Source of the DNA: Cycas panzhihuaensis
Lineage: Eukaryota > Cycadophyta
NCBI GenBank assembly: GCA_023213395.1
Contig: CM041465.1
Coordinates: forward strand, 217,503,741 to 217,567,740
Reading direction: 5' to 3'
DNA: 64,000 nucleotides
Part shown: positions 35,308 to 45,961 of the stretch, piece after piece
How the letters are laid out: each line of letters begins with the position of its first letter
Numbering within the stretch: position 1 is the stretch's first letter
Translations under genes and position numbers: made by a program
The notes under the pieces: generated by a model
The model's database searches: none
What the model saw: the letters and a program-made list of their open reading frames with translations, nothing else
Told to the model about the DNA's origin: nothing

Positions 35308-35540
35308 TGAGGTATTCCACATGGAATATGAGGTAAGGTATTTTATAAATATGTACATAATTCTTTCAATAAAATGAAGGTTAGCCATTTTCTTTTGTAT
35401 ATCTTGTATGCATTATACTTGTACATATTTCATTATATTGTTGCTTATTTATCCATATTGTAGTTATTTCCATTATCTATTACTTGTCTTTATGGGTCCA
35501 TTTTACATTGTTTATTAGCTTTTACATTCATATCCCAACA
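35308..35540 (+). repeat. Second copy of the LTR-end-like repeat
   Basis: Aligns with 33042-33252: shared blocks TTTTATAAATATGT, ATAATTCTTTCAA, ATATCTTGT and TTACATTGTTTATTAG, ending ATATCCCAACA. Confidence 0.7.
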
Positions 35541-35573
35541 TAGTGATATACCACTCCTTCAATGACAAATAGT

Positions 35574-35589
35574 ACATAAATAATATCAA
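35574..35589. repeat. LINE target-site duplication, left copy
   Basis: ACATAAATAATATCAA, repeated exactly at 42042-42057 after the A-tract. Confidence 0.93.
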
Positions 35590-36251
35590 TTTTTGCCATT
35601 TTTGGTGACAGGAGACGAAGGAGGCGATGGAAGCGACTAGTAAGCTAGGGTTCGAATGGGGAGCACAAAGAGGTGGTAGCTAGTCTGGGTACTAGAGACA
35701 GACCCAGGAGCGAGCTTCATCCACAGGGCATCATGGCACCCCTTAACGACTAGATGTGGAGCATATAGAGGGGCCAATAGACCCCAAAGGGATTCAGACA
35801 AGTGGCTTAGCCCTAGTAAAGAGCTGAAGCAGGGAGGTGGATGCTACCGGTTTAGATGGTCTAGATGGATATCCTCAAGAGCAAGGTGGCTCCAAGGGAG
35901 ATATCCCCATAGGATTTATAGTGCAAAGCAGGTTTCAAGGCAAACCAGAATGATAGGAAGGGGTAGCAACATAGATACAGAGGGGAAAATTGATGTTAAG
36001 GATTTCAAGAGGTGGCAGGAAGCATATCCGAGTATACAGGTCCACTGGGAAAGGATTTGTGTTCTACGAAAGGTAGATTACAGGAGGAGGAATTAGATGG
36101 AAATTGTAACCAAAGGCAGTGAGCTAGTACTCAAGGAAGGAAGAAATGCCAAGGATCAAATTCATGGACTCAAAAGAATGGTGAGTGCATGAAGCTTTGT
36201 TTTTAGATTTTGTATTAGTTATTTAAAATGATGAAAGAACAAACAGATTAG

Positions 36252-37383
36252 ACTCAGTCCTCTCCTATGGGAAGGACTTACCTTAATGCCCTGAAAGGAG
36301 GAATATCTAAAGAATATGAGATTCACCCTATGCTGAAAGATAATCGATTTAAAATTATAGTTCCAAAGGAGTTAACTGAGAAAACCATTCAATACTAGGA
36401 GAATAGTTTGGTGGGTAGGTTTTCCAGACCTAGACCGGGGCTGGATATTATTTGAGGGTGGATAAGAAACAAATGGAAAACTAGGAATCTGGTAGAGGTG
36501 ATGGCTATGCCAAAGGGATGTATCCTTTTTAGATTTGTAAATCAAGAGGATATGATTGCCATCCTCTTAAAATCACACTGGATGTTTGGCAGAAAAGCCA
36601 TGTCTCTAGAAAAATGGTATCCAGACTTTAATCTGGAAATCCCAATGGTTAAACAAGCACTAGTGTAAGTACATCTACTGAGGTTACCACTGCATTTTTG
36701 GAATCTAGAGGTGATTAAAGGTGCGGCTAGGATGATTGGTCCCTTATTAGCGTTAGATTCAACGACAAATACCAGATTTTGCATCCTAGCTAGATTGGAC
36801 TATGACCTCCCAGAAGAGATTGATATCGAATCGACAAGAAGGTTTATTAAACAAAGAAAATTTTACAAAGTGGAGGATTTCAGGTGTACAAAATGTAGAT
36901 GTAGGGGCCATCTACCCTTTCAATGTTCAGGTGTCCCAATCCTACCAAATACTGATAAGGGAGAGGACAGTAAAGAGAAAGAAGAAAAAGAGTTAGAAGT
37001 GGCCATAGCTGAGGACATGGCCACAAATGCTATCAAGCCCCAAGAGGTGATGGGCCAGACTCTGATTCAAGAACAAGGTTCAATAGCAGAGAGCACTAAA
37101 GATCAGATATCGGGATTTCAAAGGATCAATGGTCAAGCTAGTGAAATTGTGGTTGAGGACATGGCCACAGATGCTACCAAGCCCCAAGAGGTGATGGGTT
37201 AGACTCTGATTCAAGAACAAGTCTCAATAGTAGAGAGCACTAAAGATCAGACAGCGGCACTTCCAAGGATCAATGGTCAAGCTAGTGAAATTGCAGTTGA
37301 TCCTCTTATGATGGTAGAGCCAGTTTTATCTGGGCAAGCGAAGGAGATTAACTGGGATGAGGAAGACTACCTCTCAGAAGCAT
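36252..37383 (+). pseudogene. LINE ORF1: DUF4283-type RNA-binding protein with zinc knuckle
   Basis: The conserved part stays in one frame. The DUF4283-like domain (about 36300-36700) shows NSLVGRFSRPRPGLDII, AMPKGCILFRFVNQEDM, SLEKWYPDFNLEIPMV and LHFWNLEVI. Next come ILARLDYDLPEEIDI and the zinc knuckle CTKCRCRGHLPFQC near 36890-36930. A tandem duplicated 48-residue unit and an acidic tail (EINWDEEDYLSEA) follow. Family knowledge: ORF1p binds LINE RNA. Stops include Y-stop-ENSLVG (Trp expected) and V-stop-VHLLRLP (Trp expected). The start is unclear; an ATG at 35627 is in another frame. Confidence 0.85.
37011..37298 (+). repeat. 144-bp in-frame tandem duplication in LINE ORF1
   Basis: Two units (37011-37154 and 37155-37298), both starting GAGGACATGGCCACA, each encoding 48 residues beginning EDMAT. 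Copy 1 has GGGCCAGACTCTG; copy 2 has GGGTTAGACTCTG, turning a Gln codon into TAG. Length is conserved exactly. Confidence 0.93.
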
Positions 37384-37707
37384 AGGAGGGGAAGGTGTAG
37401 GAACTAGACCAAGGGGAGGGGTTACCGGGGAAAGTAGCAGAGGGGGCTAGGAGAAGGGATGTATAAGGGAAGGTAGGAGGAGGTATCTGAAAATGGATTT
37501 CTAAAGATAAAAGTGGCACTCTGGACTGGAAAAGGGTTCCTAACTTTGGGATTGAGAAGAGGGTTGGAAGACCATCTAAAAAGGAGACTAGGGAAAAGGA
37601 AACAGTGGCCCAAATCAATTTGGGGATCCAAAGTACTCTAAAGTAGGGGGGAGTGTTTAAAGGCCCTCTCCTCAGAAGTAGGAAAGGATGATAGAAAAAG
37701 AACTGGG

Positions 37708-40700
37708 ATGACCATGAGGGTCTTATCCTAGAATATAAGGGGTCTCAATGCCCCATCAAAGTAGAGAATGGTCAAGGAAATGAGGATCAAGATGAGTGTG
37801 GACATAGTCCTATTGTAGGAGACAAAAATCGAACAGAAAAAGGAGATAGAGGTATTCAAGAAGATTTGGAGGAAGGGGGAATAGTGTGCCTCAGAGGGAT
37901 CAATGGGCTCCAAGGGGTTAGCTACCCTCTGGAATCTAGATAAGTGGAAAGGATCTATGGTGGTCAAAAGTGAACACTTCATCACACTTTGTCTAGCTTG
38001 TGCGAGGATAAATAGGCCTTGCTGGATAACCAATGTATATGCCCCTATAACTATGGAGGGAAGGAAGAGGTTATGGGAAAGAATAGTGGAGGCACATAAG
38101 GAATGGAAAGGCCCTTGGCTGGTGGCTAGGGATTTCAATATGGCTCTTAACCCAGAGGAAAAGAAAGGGGGTCAAGAGGGATGGTCTAGGAGTATGTCTA
38201 ATTTCAGGGACTTTTTGCAATCAAATGGTCTAATGGACATCCCCTTAAGGGGATCCAAGTACACCTAGTCTAACAGAAGATTGGGTCATAGTCATATCCA
38301 GATCAAGTTAGACAGAATGTTAACCAACTGTGAATGGACTTGCCAATTTGAGGATATCAAGCTTGAGGCTCTCCTGAAAATAGGCTTGGATCATTCCCCT
38401 TTGGTTATTGAGTCTTCCTATCTAGGGAAGCAAGGAGGGGCCCCATTCCGCTTTGAATTAATATGGCAACAACATCCTGATCTTAGAGAAAAGATTAGTG
38501 AATGGTGGGGATACACGGTGCTAGCGTTTGCTATGTTTAAATTTTTGAAAAAGCTAGATTGGATCAAAAAACATATTAAAATATGGAATAAGGAGGTGTT
38601 TAGAAACATCTTTGAAGACAAGGAATACCTATGGGAGGAGCTGAAGAGGATAGAAGAAAGGATCCAAACTAAAGGTAGGTCACAGGATTTGGATCAATTA
38701 GAACATGCAACCACCAAAAGATTGGAGGAGGTACTGTCCAGGGAGGAAATACACTAGAAGCAGAAATTAAGAGAGCAATGGATAGAGGTGAGAGACAGAA
38801 ACACTAAGTTCTTCCACTTGTCAGCATTGAAGCACAGATCCTATAATAGAATAAGTAAAATGCGAAGTAAGGATGGAGTCATAAATGATACTGAAGATTA
38901 GATAAGAGGAACAATAATGGATTACTTCAAAGAGTTATTTGTAGAACTTGGTTGTTAGGATCTAGATCTAAGGATAAATCTCCTACAACATATTCTAAGA
39001 GTGCTTAGCGATGCCCAGAATAGAAAACTAATAGAACCGTTATCTTCAGACGAAGTTGAGAATGCCGTCTTCAAAATAGGGAGGGATAAATCCCCTAGGC
39101 TAGACGGGTTTCCGCTGGGCTTCTTCCAGAAGTATTGGGACATCAGAAAGGATGACCTAATTACAGCACTTAATGAGTTTTTTCAAAGGAAAACCATCTT
39201 GAAAGAATGGCAGGCCACCTTTTTGGTCTTGATCCCGAAAAAGGAGGGGGCGGAAGAAATGGAAGACTTTAGACCGATAAGCCTATATAATATAAAATAT
39301 AAAATATTAGCTAAAGTGCTAGCGAATCGCCTTAGAGAATGCCTATCATCTATTATTTTGCCTAACTAGGATGGTTTCATGATGGGCAGACAAATTATGG
39401 ATGGAATAATAATGGTTCATGAAACAATTCACTCAACCTATCACAGAAAAGAAGCATGGATGATAATAAAAACAGACATGTCTAAAGCCTACGATCGGGT
39501 GGCCTGGGACTGTATGTTGGAATGTCTTAAAGCATTCAATTTTGGGGAGGTCTGGCGGGAATGGATGAGATGTTGTATCTCTAGTATCTCATTTTCAGTG
39601 ATAATAAATAGTAGATTGACTCTCTTTTTTCCCAAACATAGGGGCCTGAGGCAAGGAGACCCACTGTCCCCCTTCCTCTTTATCATAATGGCTGAAATGT
39701 TAGGAAGGGCTACCGAGGAAGCTAAGAGATTAGGGTAGGTCTTAGGATTGAAGCCTTCCTCCAACCTAGAAAATATTGTTCACCATCAGTTTGTGGACGA
39801 TAACATCTTCCTAAGCAGGGCATCCCTTGGTGAGGCCCGGGCCCTGAAATATGGTCTCTATGCCTATGAGAGGGCCTCTAATCAAAGAATCAACTTGGAT
39901 AATAGCTTTGTCTTCTTTATCAACACCCCTGAGAGGCTTCAAAGATAGATACATAGAATGCTAGAGATTTCCACTAGACATCTTCCTGCCTCTTATTTAG
40001 GGATGCTTCTTTTTATGGGAAGGATATGCAAGAATATGTGGGATCCTATTGTGAGGAGGTTCAATAGGAAGCTGGCAGGTTGGAAAGGGGTGCTACTTAG
40101 CTGGGCAGGAAAGATTCAACTAGTCGTGGCCTCTCTCCAGAGTATCCCAGTCTACCAAATATCTTTATTTAAGATGCCAAGCAAGGTCATTTCAGCCCTT
40201 GAAGGCATCATGAAGAGATTTCTTTAGTCTAGGACTAAGGACAAAGATAGATTTCATCTAGCATTTTGGGAGAAGGTATGCAAGCCCAAGTGGGTGGGTG
40301 GGCTAAGCATCAGGAGACTGGGACTACTTAATGAAGTGCTCCTAGCCAAAGCAACATGGAGACTAGTTAAAGAGGAAGGCTATGTGTGGGGAGAAATAAT
40401 AGCCAGAAAATATTTGGAGGGCAAGCATTTCCTGAAGGATGAGGTGGGTGAGGTCAACGAATCTCCCATTTGGAATGCTATATGGTCCTCGCGACCGATC
40501 TTGAGAAATGGCTTACGATGGAAATTGGAGGATGGTGAAAGTATAAGATTTTAAGAAGACAAATGGTGCAGCTCCTCAAGGATGGGTGAGATCCCAAATA
40601 TCGCTAACCTGTAAAGAGCCTGTGAGTATATATATGGCACACTAGTAAAGTACTATTGGGTAGGAGCGGGTAAGAATAGGCAGTGGAGAATGTTCGACAG

Positions 40701-41727
40701 CCTGTATGGCTTTGAGGAGGAGATCCGGAGAGTAAAAGATGTATTAAATCAATAGTATATTCCCAAGAGGGCCCCTCCGGATTCCCTAGTTTGGGCTTTG
40801 TCACCTTTAGGATCCTATTCGGTTAAGGATAGATACAAGTCACTATCAGAGAGAGAAGGATGGACTAAGAATGACATGATGGCAAGGGTTTGGAAATTGG
40901 GGCTTATCCCAAAGGTTGCTGCCATTTGGTGGTTATGTTTACAAAATAAGCTCCTAACAATGGATAATCTGCTGAAGCACGATATCTATGTGGTGAACAG
41001 GTGCGAGTTATGCAGGAAGGAGGCTAAGTCCCTGGATCACTTGAGTATTCATTGCCCCTACTCGAGAGAGATTTGGGGTGACTTCTAGTCTAGAATAGGA
41101 ATAGGCTGGGTACCCTCTTTATCTTTAAGGGACCAATGGAAATCCTGGGTTTCTCCATTTAAGAGTAAAACATTGGCTAGTAGGTACTTGGAATATATGG
41201 AAGGAGTGTAATAGGAGAATTTTCTAAGGAAAGGAGATAGAGGAAGAGAAGTTATTCGACATGATCAGAAGGGGCATTCTAGAGATGTTAAAACCCCCCA
41301 AGGAGGATAGAATCCCAATGGGGGAGGAAATCATCCTAGATGGATGGGGCATATGTCAACCGAGGGGTGGGAACGAGAAGAGGAGGGAAACAACTTGGAC
41401 ACTACCCAAAGTAACAAGGATTAAAATAAGTTTTGATGGCACAACTAACGGTAACCCCTTGGAGGCTAAGGGGGTGGTTTGTGCAGGGATCATGCAGGAA
41501 TTATGATATGGGAATTTGTTGAATATTATGGTTGTCAATCGAATCATGGAGCAGAGGTGAGGGCTATGTATAAGGCTGTAGCCATGTTGGAAGAGATGGA
41601 GGAACAAAAAGTTATTATTGAAGGTGATTCCTTGATTGTGATTAAGAGCTTAAAGGGGGAAGTGGAGCTAGAGTGGAGCACTGGAGATCTCATTAGGGAT
41701 GTGCAATACATACTGAGATCCAAATAG
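37708..41727 (+). pseudogene. LINE ORF2: endonuclease, reverse transcriptase, RNase H
   Basis: From 37708 to about 41090 all blocks are in the same frame, broken only by stops. Endonuclease: LS-stop-NIRGLNAPSK (Trp lost), LL-stop-ETKI (Gln lost), WLVARDFNMAL (GDFN changed to RDFN), LDHSPLVI. RT (about 39000-40230): EDFRPISLYNIKYKILAKVL, IIKTDMSKAYDRVAWD, GLRQGDPLSPFLF, FVDDNIFLS, LASYLGM-like PASYLGM and WAGKIQLVVASLQSIPVYQ. zf-RVT: AAIWWLCLQNKLLTMDNLL with CELC and HCPYSREIW. RNase H is split by a frameshift near 41490: KISFDGTTNGNP then NHGAEVRAMYKAVAMLEEM and VIIEGDSLIVIKSLKG. The product would nick the target and prime cDNA synthesis. Confidence 0.92.
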
Positions 41728-42041
41728 AGTGTTCAAATTTAACACACATACAAGGAATGAAACAAGGTGGCAGACTGGTTGGCAAACTAGGCAGTGGCAA
41801 ATAAAAGGAACATGGCATGGAAAAGGAACTTCCCAGAGGAGCTTCTGAGTCTGACTAGAATAAAATCTTCTGGACATAATGGTGACAGGCATGAGATGAA
41901 TGGAGTGATCTTAGAGTGAGCTAGTCCATGGGCTTGTCATGGTCATCTTTCGTAGGCCAGTTGGCCCTTGATGTATTAGGTTTAGGGACCTGGCAAAAAA
42001 CCCCTTCTAATATTATTTTTTACCTTACCAAAAAAAAAAAC

Positions 42042-42057
42042 ACATAAATAATATCAA
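42042..42057. repeat. LINE target-site duplication, right copy
   Basis: ACATAAATAATATCAA, identical to 35574-35589. Confidence 0.93.
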
Positions 42058-42284
42058 AATGAAAACACTTGTATTGTAATACCCTTTAATGGGGCAACCT
42101 CATAGTTACATATAATAATAATGATCTTTAAAGGTAGCACACTCTAAGGATTACATAAATATATATAGGCTCTATGGTTACTACATAACCTCCCACTTAT
42201 GCATGTGGGATATTAAGAAGAGAGAAGAAGTAAAAGATATAAGAGAAGATAAGAGAAGGTAAGTAAGGGGTTGGGTTCCTAACA
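42058..42284 (-). repeat. Gypsy-1 3' LTR (part)
   Basis: In coding sense it starts TGTTAGGAACCCAACCCC right after the purine tract and contains a TATA-like TATATATTTATG near 42155. It is cut by the LINE insertion; 35543-35589 may be the remaining end. No partner LTR was found for confirmation. Confidence 0.5.
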
Positions 42285-42479
42285 AGCCTACCCTCCCCCC
42301 CCCTACCCTTTACAAAAGCTTTGCCCTCAAAGTTTGTTGATCTCAAGATGTTCTTAGATAAATTGATCATTCTCTTAAGTTGCATCTTCTTATAGAAGTT
42401 ATTTCCATTTAATGAGATACTTAATGATTTACTTGGATCATAAATGTTAGACTCTTTTATTGATAACACATTCTAGAAT

Positions 42480-43720
42480 GAGATGAAGTTGACCCTCCTT
42501 ATTTAATATAGGTAGTTCATTTTAAACTTGTACCTATTGCTGAATGACCCTATTGAGATATAAAACATGGAAAACATTATGGATCCTTAATGGTGGTGGT
42601 AAGTCTAAGGCATATAAAACTTCACCAATCTTTTTGAGGATTTTGTAAGGTCCATAGAAATAGTGTTATAATTTTTGTTACCCATCGTTTGAGAGAGAGA
42701 TTCTTGTATGATTATAACCATAAGCATATTTGATCACCCAGTTGGAATATTTATTCACTTTACCCTTTATTTGCATGTTATTTCATTTAATTTTATGTAA
42801 GGTGAAGATTATCCTTGAGCACATCTATTGTTTAGTGGATGTATTCCTCAATTACTCAAACTTTAGAGTTGATTATAGCATAATTTTTTAGTGTGGGTAT
42901 TTCATAGCCATATAATACTTAGAATTGAGTCATTCTTGCTAATGCATGATATGTTGTATTATACCACTATTCTACTAAGGGAAACCAATAGTGCCACTAG
43001 GTTGACTTGTTTAAAGCATAATAATTAAGGTATCGTTCAAGGTACTTATTTATCACCTTAGTTTAGTCATCTATTTATAAATGGTAGGATGAGATCATGG
43101 TTAATTTGGTATTGAGTAGGTGAAAAAGTTTTATCTAAAAGTTACTCATGAACTTGGGGTCTTAATCATTGACTATGTATTTGGGCATGCCATACAACCT
43201 ATGCATCTCCTTTAAAAAGATCTTGACAATTTACTTTGCTCTTTATGTGGCCTAAATGCCACAAAAATGAGCATATTTAGTTATCCCATTAACAAACATA
43301 AGAATGGCATATCATCCTTTTGAATTGGGTAATCCCACAGTGAAATCCATGGAAATTTCTTCACATATTTAATTTGGTATGGGTAGAGGTTGTAGTAGTC
43401 TTAAGGCCTTAAATATTTCTACCTCATATCATTGATAAATTTTACATGAGGCCATATATCTCTTTACATCTCTTTTGTAGCCCTTCTAGAAGAAAGATTA
43501 TTTTAAGTAGTGGTATATCTGTAGGAAACTTGAGTGACTTACTATTAGGAAAGCATGTGCATCATCCAAAATTTACTCCTTAAGGCTAGAGTCAAGACAC
43601 ATACATATATAGTTCTTATACCAAAGGATATTTATGGACCATGTGTAATGGGTTGAGTTCCCTACCCCAACTTGAAGGTCCTAAATGATCTACTTTATAA
43701 TGGGGTCCTAATCCCATTCT
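42480..43720 (-). pseudogene. Gypsy-1 integrase
   Basis: The C-terminal part is readable on the minus strand as HYFYGPYKILKKIGEVLYAL and PLRIHNVFHVLYLNRVIQQ, the conserved end of Ty3/gypsy integrase (YGPYKI, HNVFHVS). The core upstream is strongly decayed, with fragments such as FTYSIPN. No chromodomain can be recognised. Confidence 0.75.
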
Positions 43721-43849
43721 TGCCTTACAACCTCTATCCAAGAGGAGTTGACCATGTCTATGGAGTATAGTATTGATCCTTCTTCCTTACTAGATAAATC
43801 ATTAGCCACTATATTATCCTTGCCTTTTTTATAGACTATTTTAGAGTCA

Positions 43850-45260
43850 AAGGCTTACATTTTGGTGACCCATTTTTGTTATTCCTTCGATGTCATCCTT
43901 TGATCTAGGAAATATTTCAATATATTATAGTCTATTTTTATTGAAATATGCCCCCATTAAGTATTATCACCATTTCCTCATAGCATAGAGAATTGTTAAC
44001 ATCTCCTTCTCATAGGTGGATTTGACTTGATCCTTGGGTGTGAGTTGTTGACTTTCAAACCTCAAAGGTTTTTCTTCTTACATTAAGACTGCTCTAATAC
44101 CTTGCCCTAGTGCATCACATTTAATGGTAAATGTCTTTATAAAGTTTAGTATTACTAGGACTAGAGTGCTAGCTAATGCTACCTTTAATTAACTAAATGC
44201 TTTAGAGGCCTTATTATTCTAATGAAAGGAATCCTTTTTTAATAAGTTGATCAAAGGGGAATTAATCCTTTTATAATCTTGAATAAACTTTAGATAATAC
44301 CCTATGATTCCTTAGAATCCATGAAGGCCCTTGATGTTTTTAGGTTTAGGCTAATTTATTATAACTAATTTTTTTTCTAAGATCCACCTTAACGCCTTCT
44401 TAAGAGATAATATGGCCCAAATATTCTCTTTCTGTTTGCCTAAATTGACACTTTGATTTATTGCCATAAATTTAGTTGTCTATAAGCACTTATAATTCTT
44501 TATTAGCATGGTGGAGATAATCTTCCTAAGTTTGACTATAGATTAGAATGTCATAAAGGAAGACTAGCATGCACTTTCTTAAGTAAGGTCAAAAAAGTTT
44601 ATTCATGAGGCCTTGAAAGGTGGTCAGGGCATTAATTAGGCTAAATGGCATAACTAAAAATTTATAATGGCCTTCATATATATGAAATGTCATCTTGTCA
44701 ACATTATCTTACTTGATTCTAATTTGATGGTATTGTGAGTACAAGTCTAATGATGTAAAGAATGTTACTCCATGTAGCTCATCTAACAGTTCATATATGA
44801 CTAGTATAAGAAATTTACCCTTGATGATTATCTTATTAAGCACCCAGTAATTCATGCACATGCAAAATAAGTCATTCTTTTTTCTCACTAAAATTACTAG
44901 GGTATAAAAAGTAATTTTACTTTTCCTATTAGTGTAGGCATCAAGGAGTTCTTGAACTAGTCCTTCAATTTCATTCTTTTACTAATAGGGGTACTAATAT
45001 GGTCAAATACTAAGGGGATTGCTTCTAGCTACTAGGTTAATTCCATGACCTTGGTCAGATATTAGGGGAATAACTTGATGTATATAATGATTTAGGTCAA
45101 GGGAGGAATGATTCCATTTAATTGATATTTTGTTCATTTAAAAGTAAATTATATGAAAAGTTCTTGCATATTTAGTTGATTGGTCCCTAATGATTTAATC
45201 CATTGTACCCCTAATACAATAATGATTCCTCTAATGGGAATGGCATACATAGAGGTGGAG
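43850..45260 (-). pseudogene. Gypsy-1 reverse transcriptase and RNase H
   Basis: Minus-strand RT blocks: SMYAIPIRGIIIVLGVQWI upstream of the [56 protein letters not shown] (YDDILIYS-type signature, one Asp lost), REYLGHIIS and GYYLKFIQDYKRINSPL. RNase H: FTIKCDALGQGIRAVLM, KPLRFESQQL and STYEKEMLTILYAMRKW. Many stops and some frame changes. Confidence 0.85.
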
Positions 45261-45289
45261 AGTTGGTAGTCACCCATTTATAACTTGAT

Positions 45290-45545
45290 GTTATGGTATT
45301 TTCTCCCAAAAGAGAGTGTCTTGTTATTATCCACCATAGCCTAGAAGTTTTTAATAGGATATGGAAAACAATTGAGTTCTTTAGCAAGTTTTCAATTAAT
45401 AAAATTATGGTGTTACTAGAATCTATTAAGACTACCACCTTCTTTTTCTTGATGTACCCAATAAGTTTGAATGTTTATTAGGCCACAATTCTAGCTAGGG
45501 CATGCACTGATATGGTAGTAGTATCTTCATCTTCCTACTTTGATA
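45290..45545 (-). pseudogene. Gypsy-1 protease
   Basis: Reading ISVHALARIV then GYIKKKKVVVLIDSSNTIIL matches the Ty3/gypsy protease block ending in VLIDSGST. The active-site Gly is Ser. An open stretch 45438-45211 includes ISR-free sequence down to MYAIPI. Confidence 0.75.
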
Positions 45546-45961
45546 GGTTATGGTCATTACTTTCTACTTCTAAGGGGACTTCTTCCATTAGTTTGTTATC
45601 TTGGGTATCATTGACACTCATGCTTCTTGTTCTACTTTTGATTATAATAAAAGTATAACCCTTTCAATAATTTTTTATCTATTTCTTAAGAAGTCATTTA
45701 TTACAGACTAAGGACTTATGATTGCAGTCACCTTTCTAGAAATATTTATGTAAAGGATTTGGAGGCCTTATTTTTTACTCTAATATAGCAAGAATAATAG
45801 GTGGTGGTAGAGATGTTAATAGGTTTAAGGAGTTGTAACTCATGTATAATGTCATTGCATAACCCACCAATGTATAACTTAAGTAATTTCTCATAGAATA
45901 AGACATTAACAGTTATGGAGAGATGTGGGTATTCTATTGTATAAGTTAAAATAATGCCCTC
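45546..45961 (-). pseudogene. Gypsy-1 gag, C-terminal part
   Basis: The minus strand contains NVLFYEKLLKLYIGGLCNDI and IHELQLLKP, typical of the retrotransposon gag domain end (FIGGL...EI), with a poorly preserved cysteine/histidine segment near 45700. It joins with 56890-57439 when Gypsy-2 and one TSD copy are removed. Confidence 0.7.
45957..45961. repeat. Gypsy-2 target-site duplication, left copy
   Basis: CCCTC, repeated at 56885-56889. Confidence 0.92.

Larger units (their letters stand above)
35590..42041 (+). mobile_element. Full-length L1-type LINE (6,452 bp)
   Basis: A non-LTR retrotransposon with a perfect 16-bp TSD, two ORFs in order and a 3' A-run (about 42030-42040). ORF1 has a DUF4283-type domain and zinc knuckle. 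ORF2 has AP endonuclease, reverse transcriptase, a zf-RVT zinc-finger domain and a terminal RNase H, the normal plant L1 layout. It is not 5'-truncated as far as can be judged. Both ORFs are broken by stop codons. Confidence 0.95.
42058..45961 (-). mobile_element. Gypsy-1, Ty3/gypsy element, 3' part (continues at 56890)
   Basis: Minus-strand gypsy element with order gag-PR-RT-RH-IN. The 3' LTR right edge is at 42284 (plus-strand GGTTCCTAACA; coding TGTTAGGAACC), and a purine tract GGGTAGGGGGGGGAGGG lies at about 42290-42310. The LINE lies at or inside the LTR's distal part; TG at 35543 is a candidate for the outer LTR end. Gag is interrupted at 45957-45961 by Gypsy-2. The 5' LTR was not identified. 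Confidence 0.85.

Noticed and set aside
37708-41727. Stop-interrupted LINE ORF2 read as programmed recoding or an alternative genetic code
   Set aside because: TAG, TAA and TGA all occur in the LINE reading frames, with further breaks and catalytic losses (RDFN for GDFN). Simple decay explains it.
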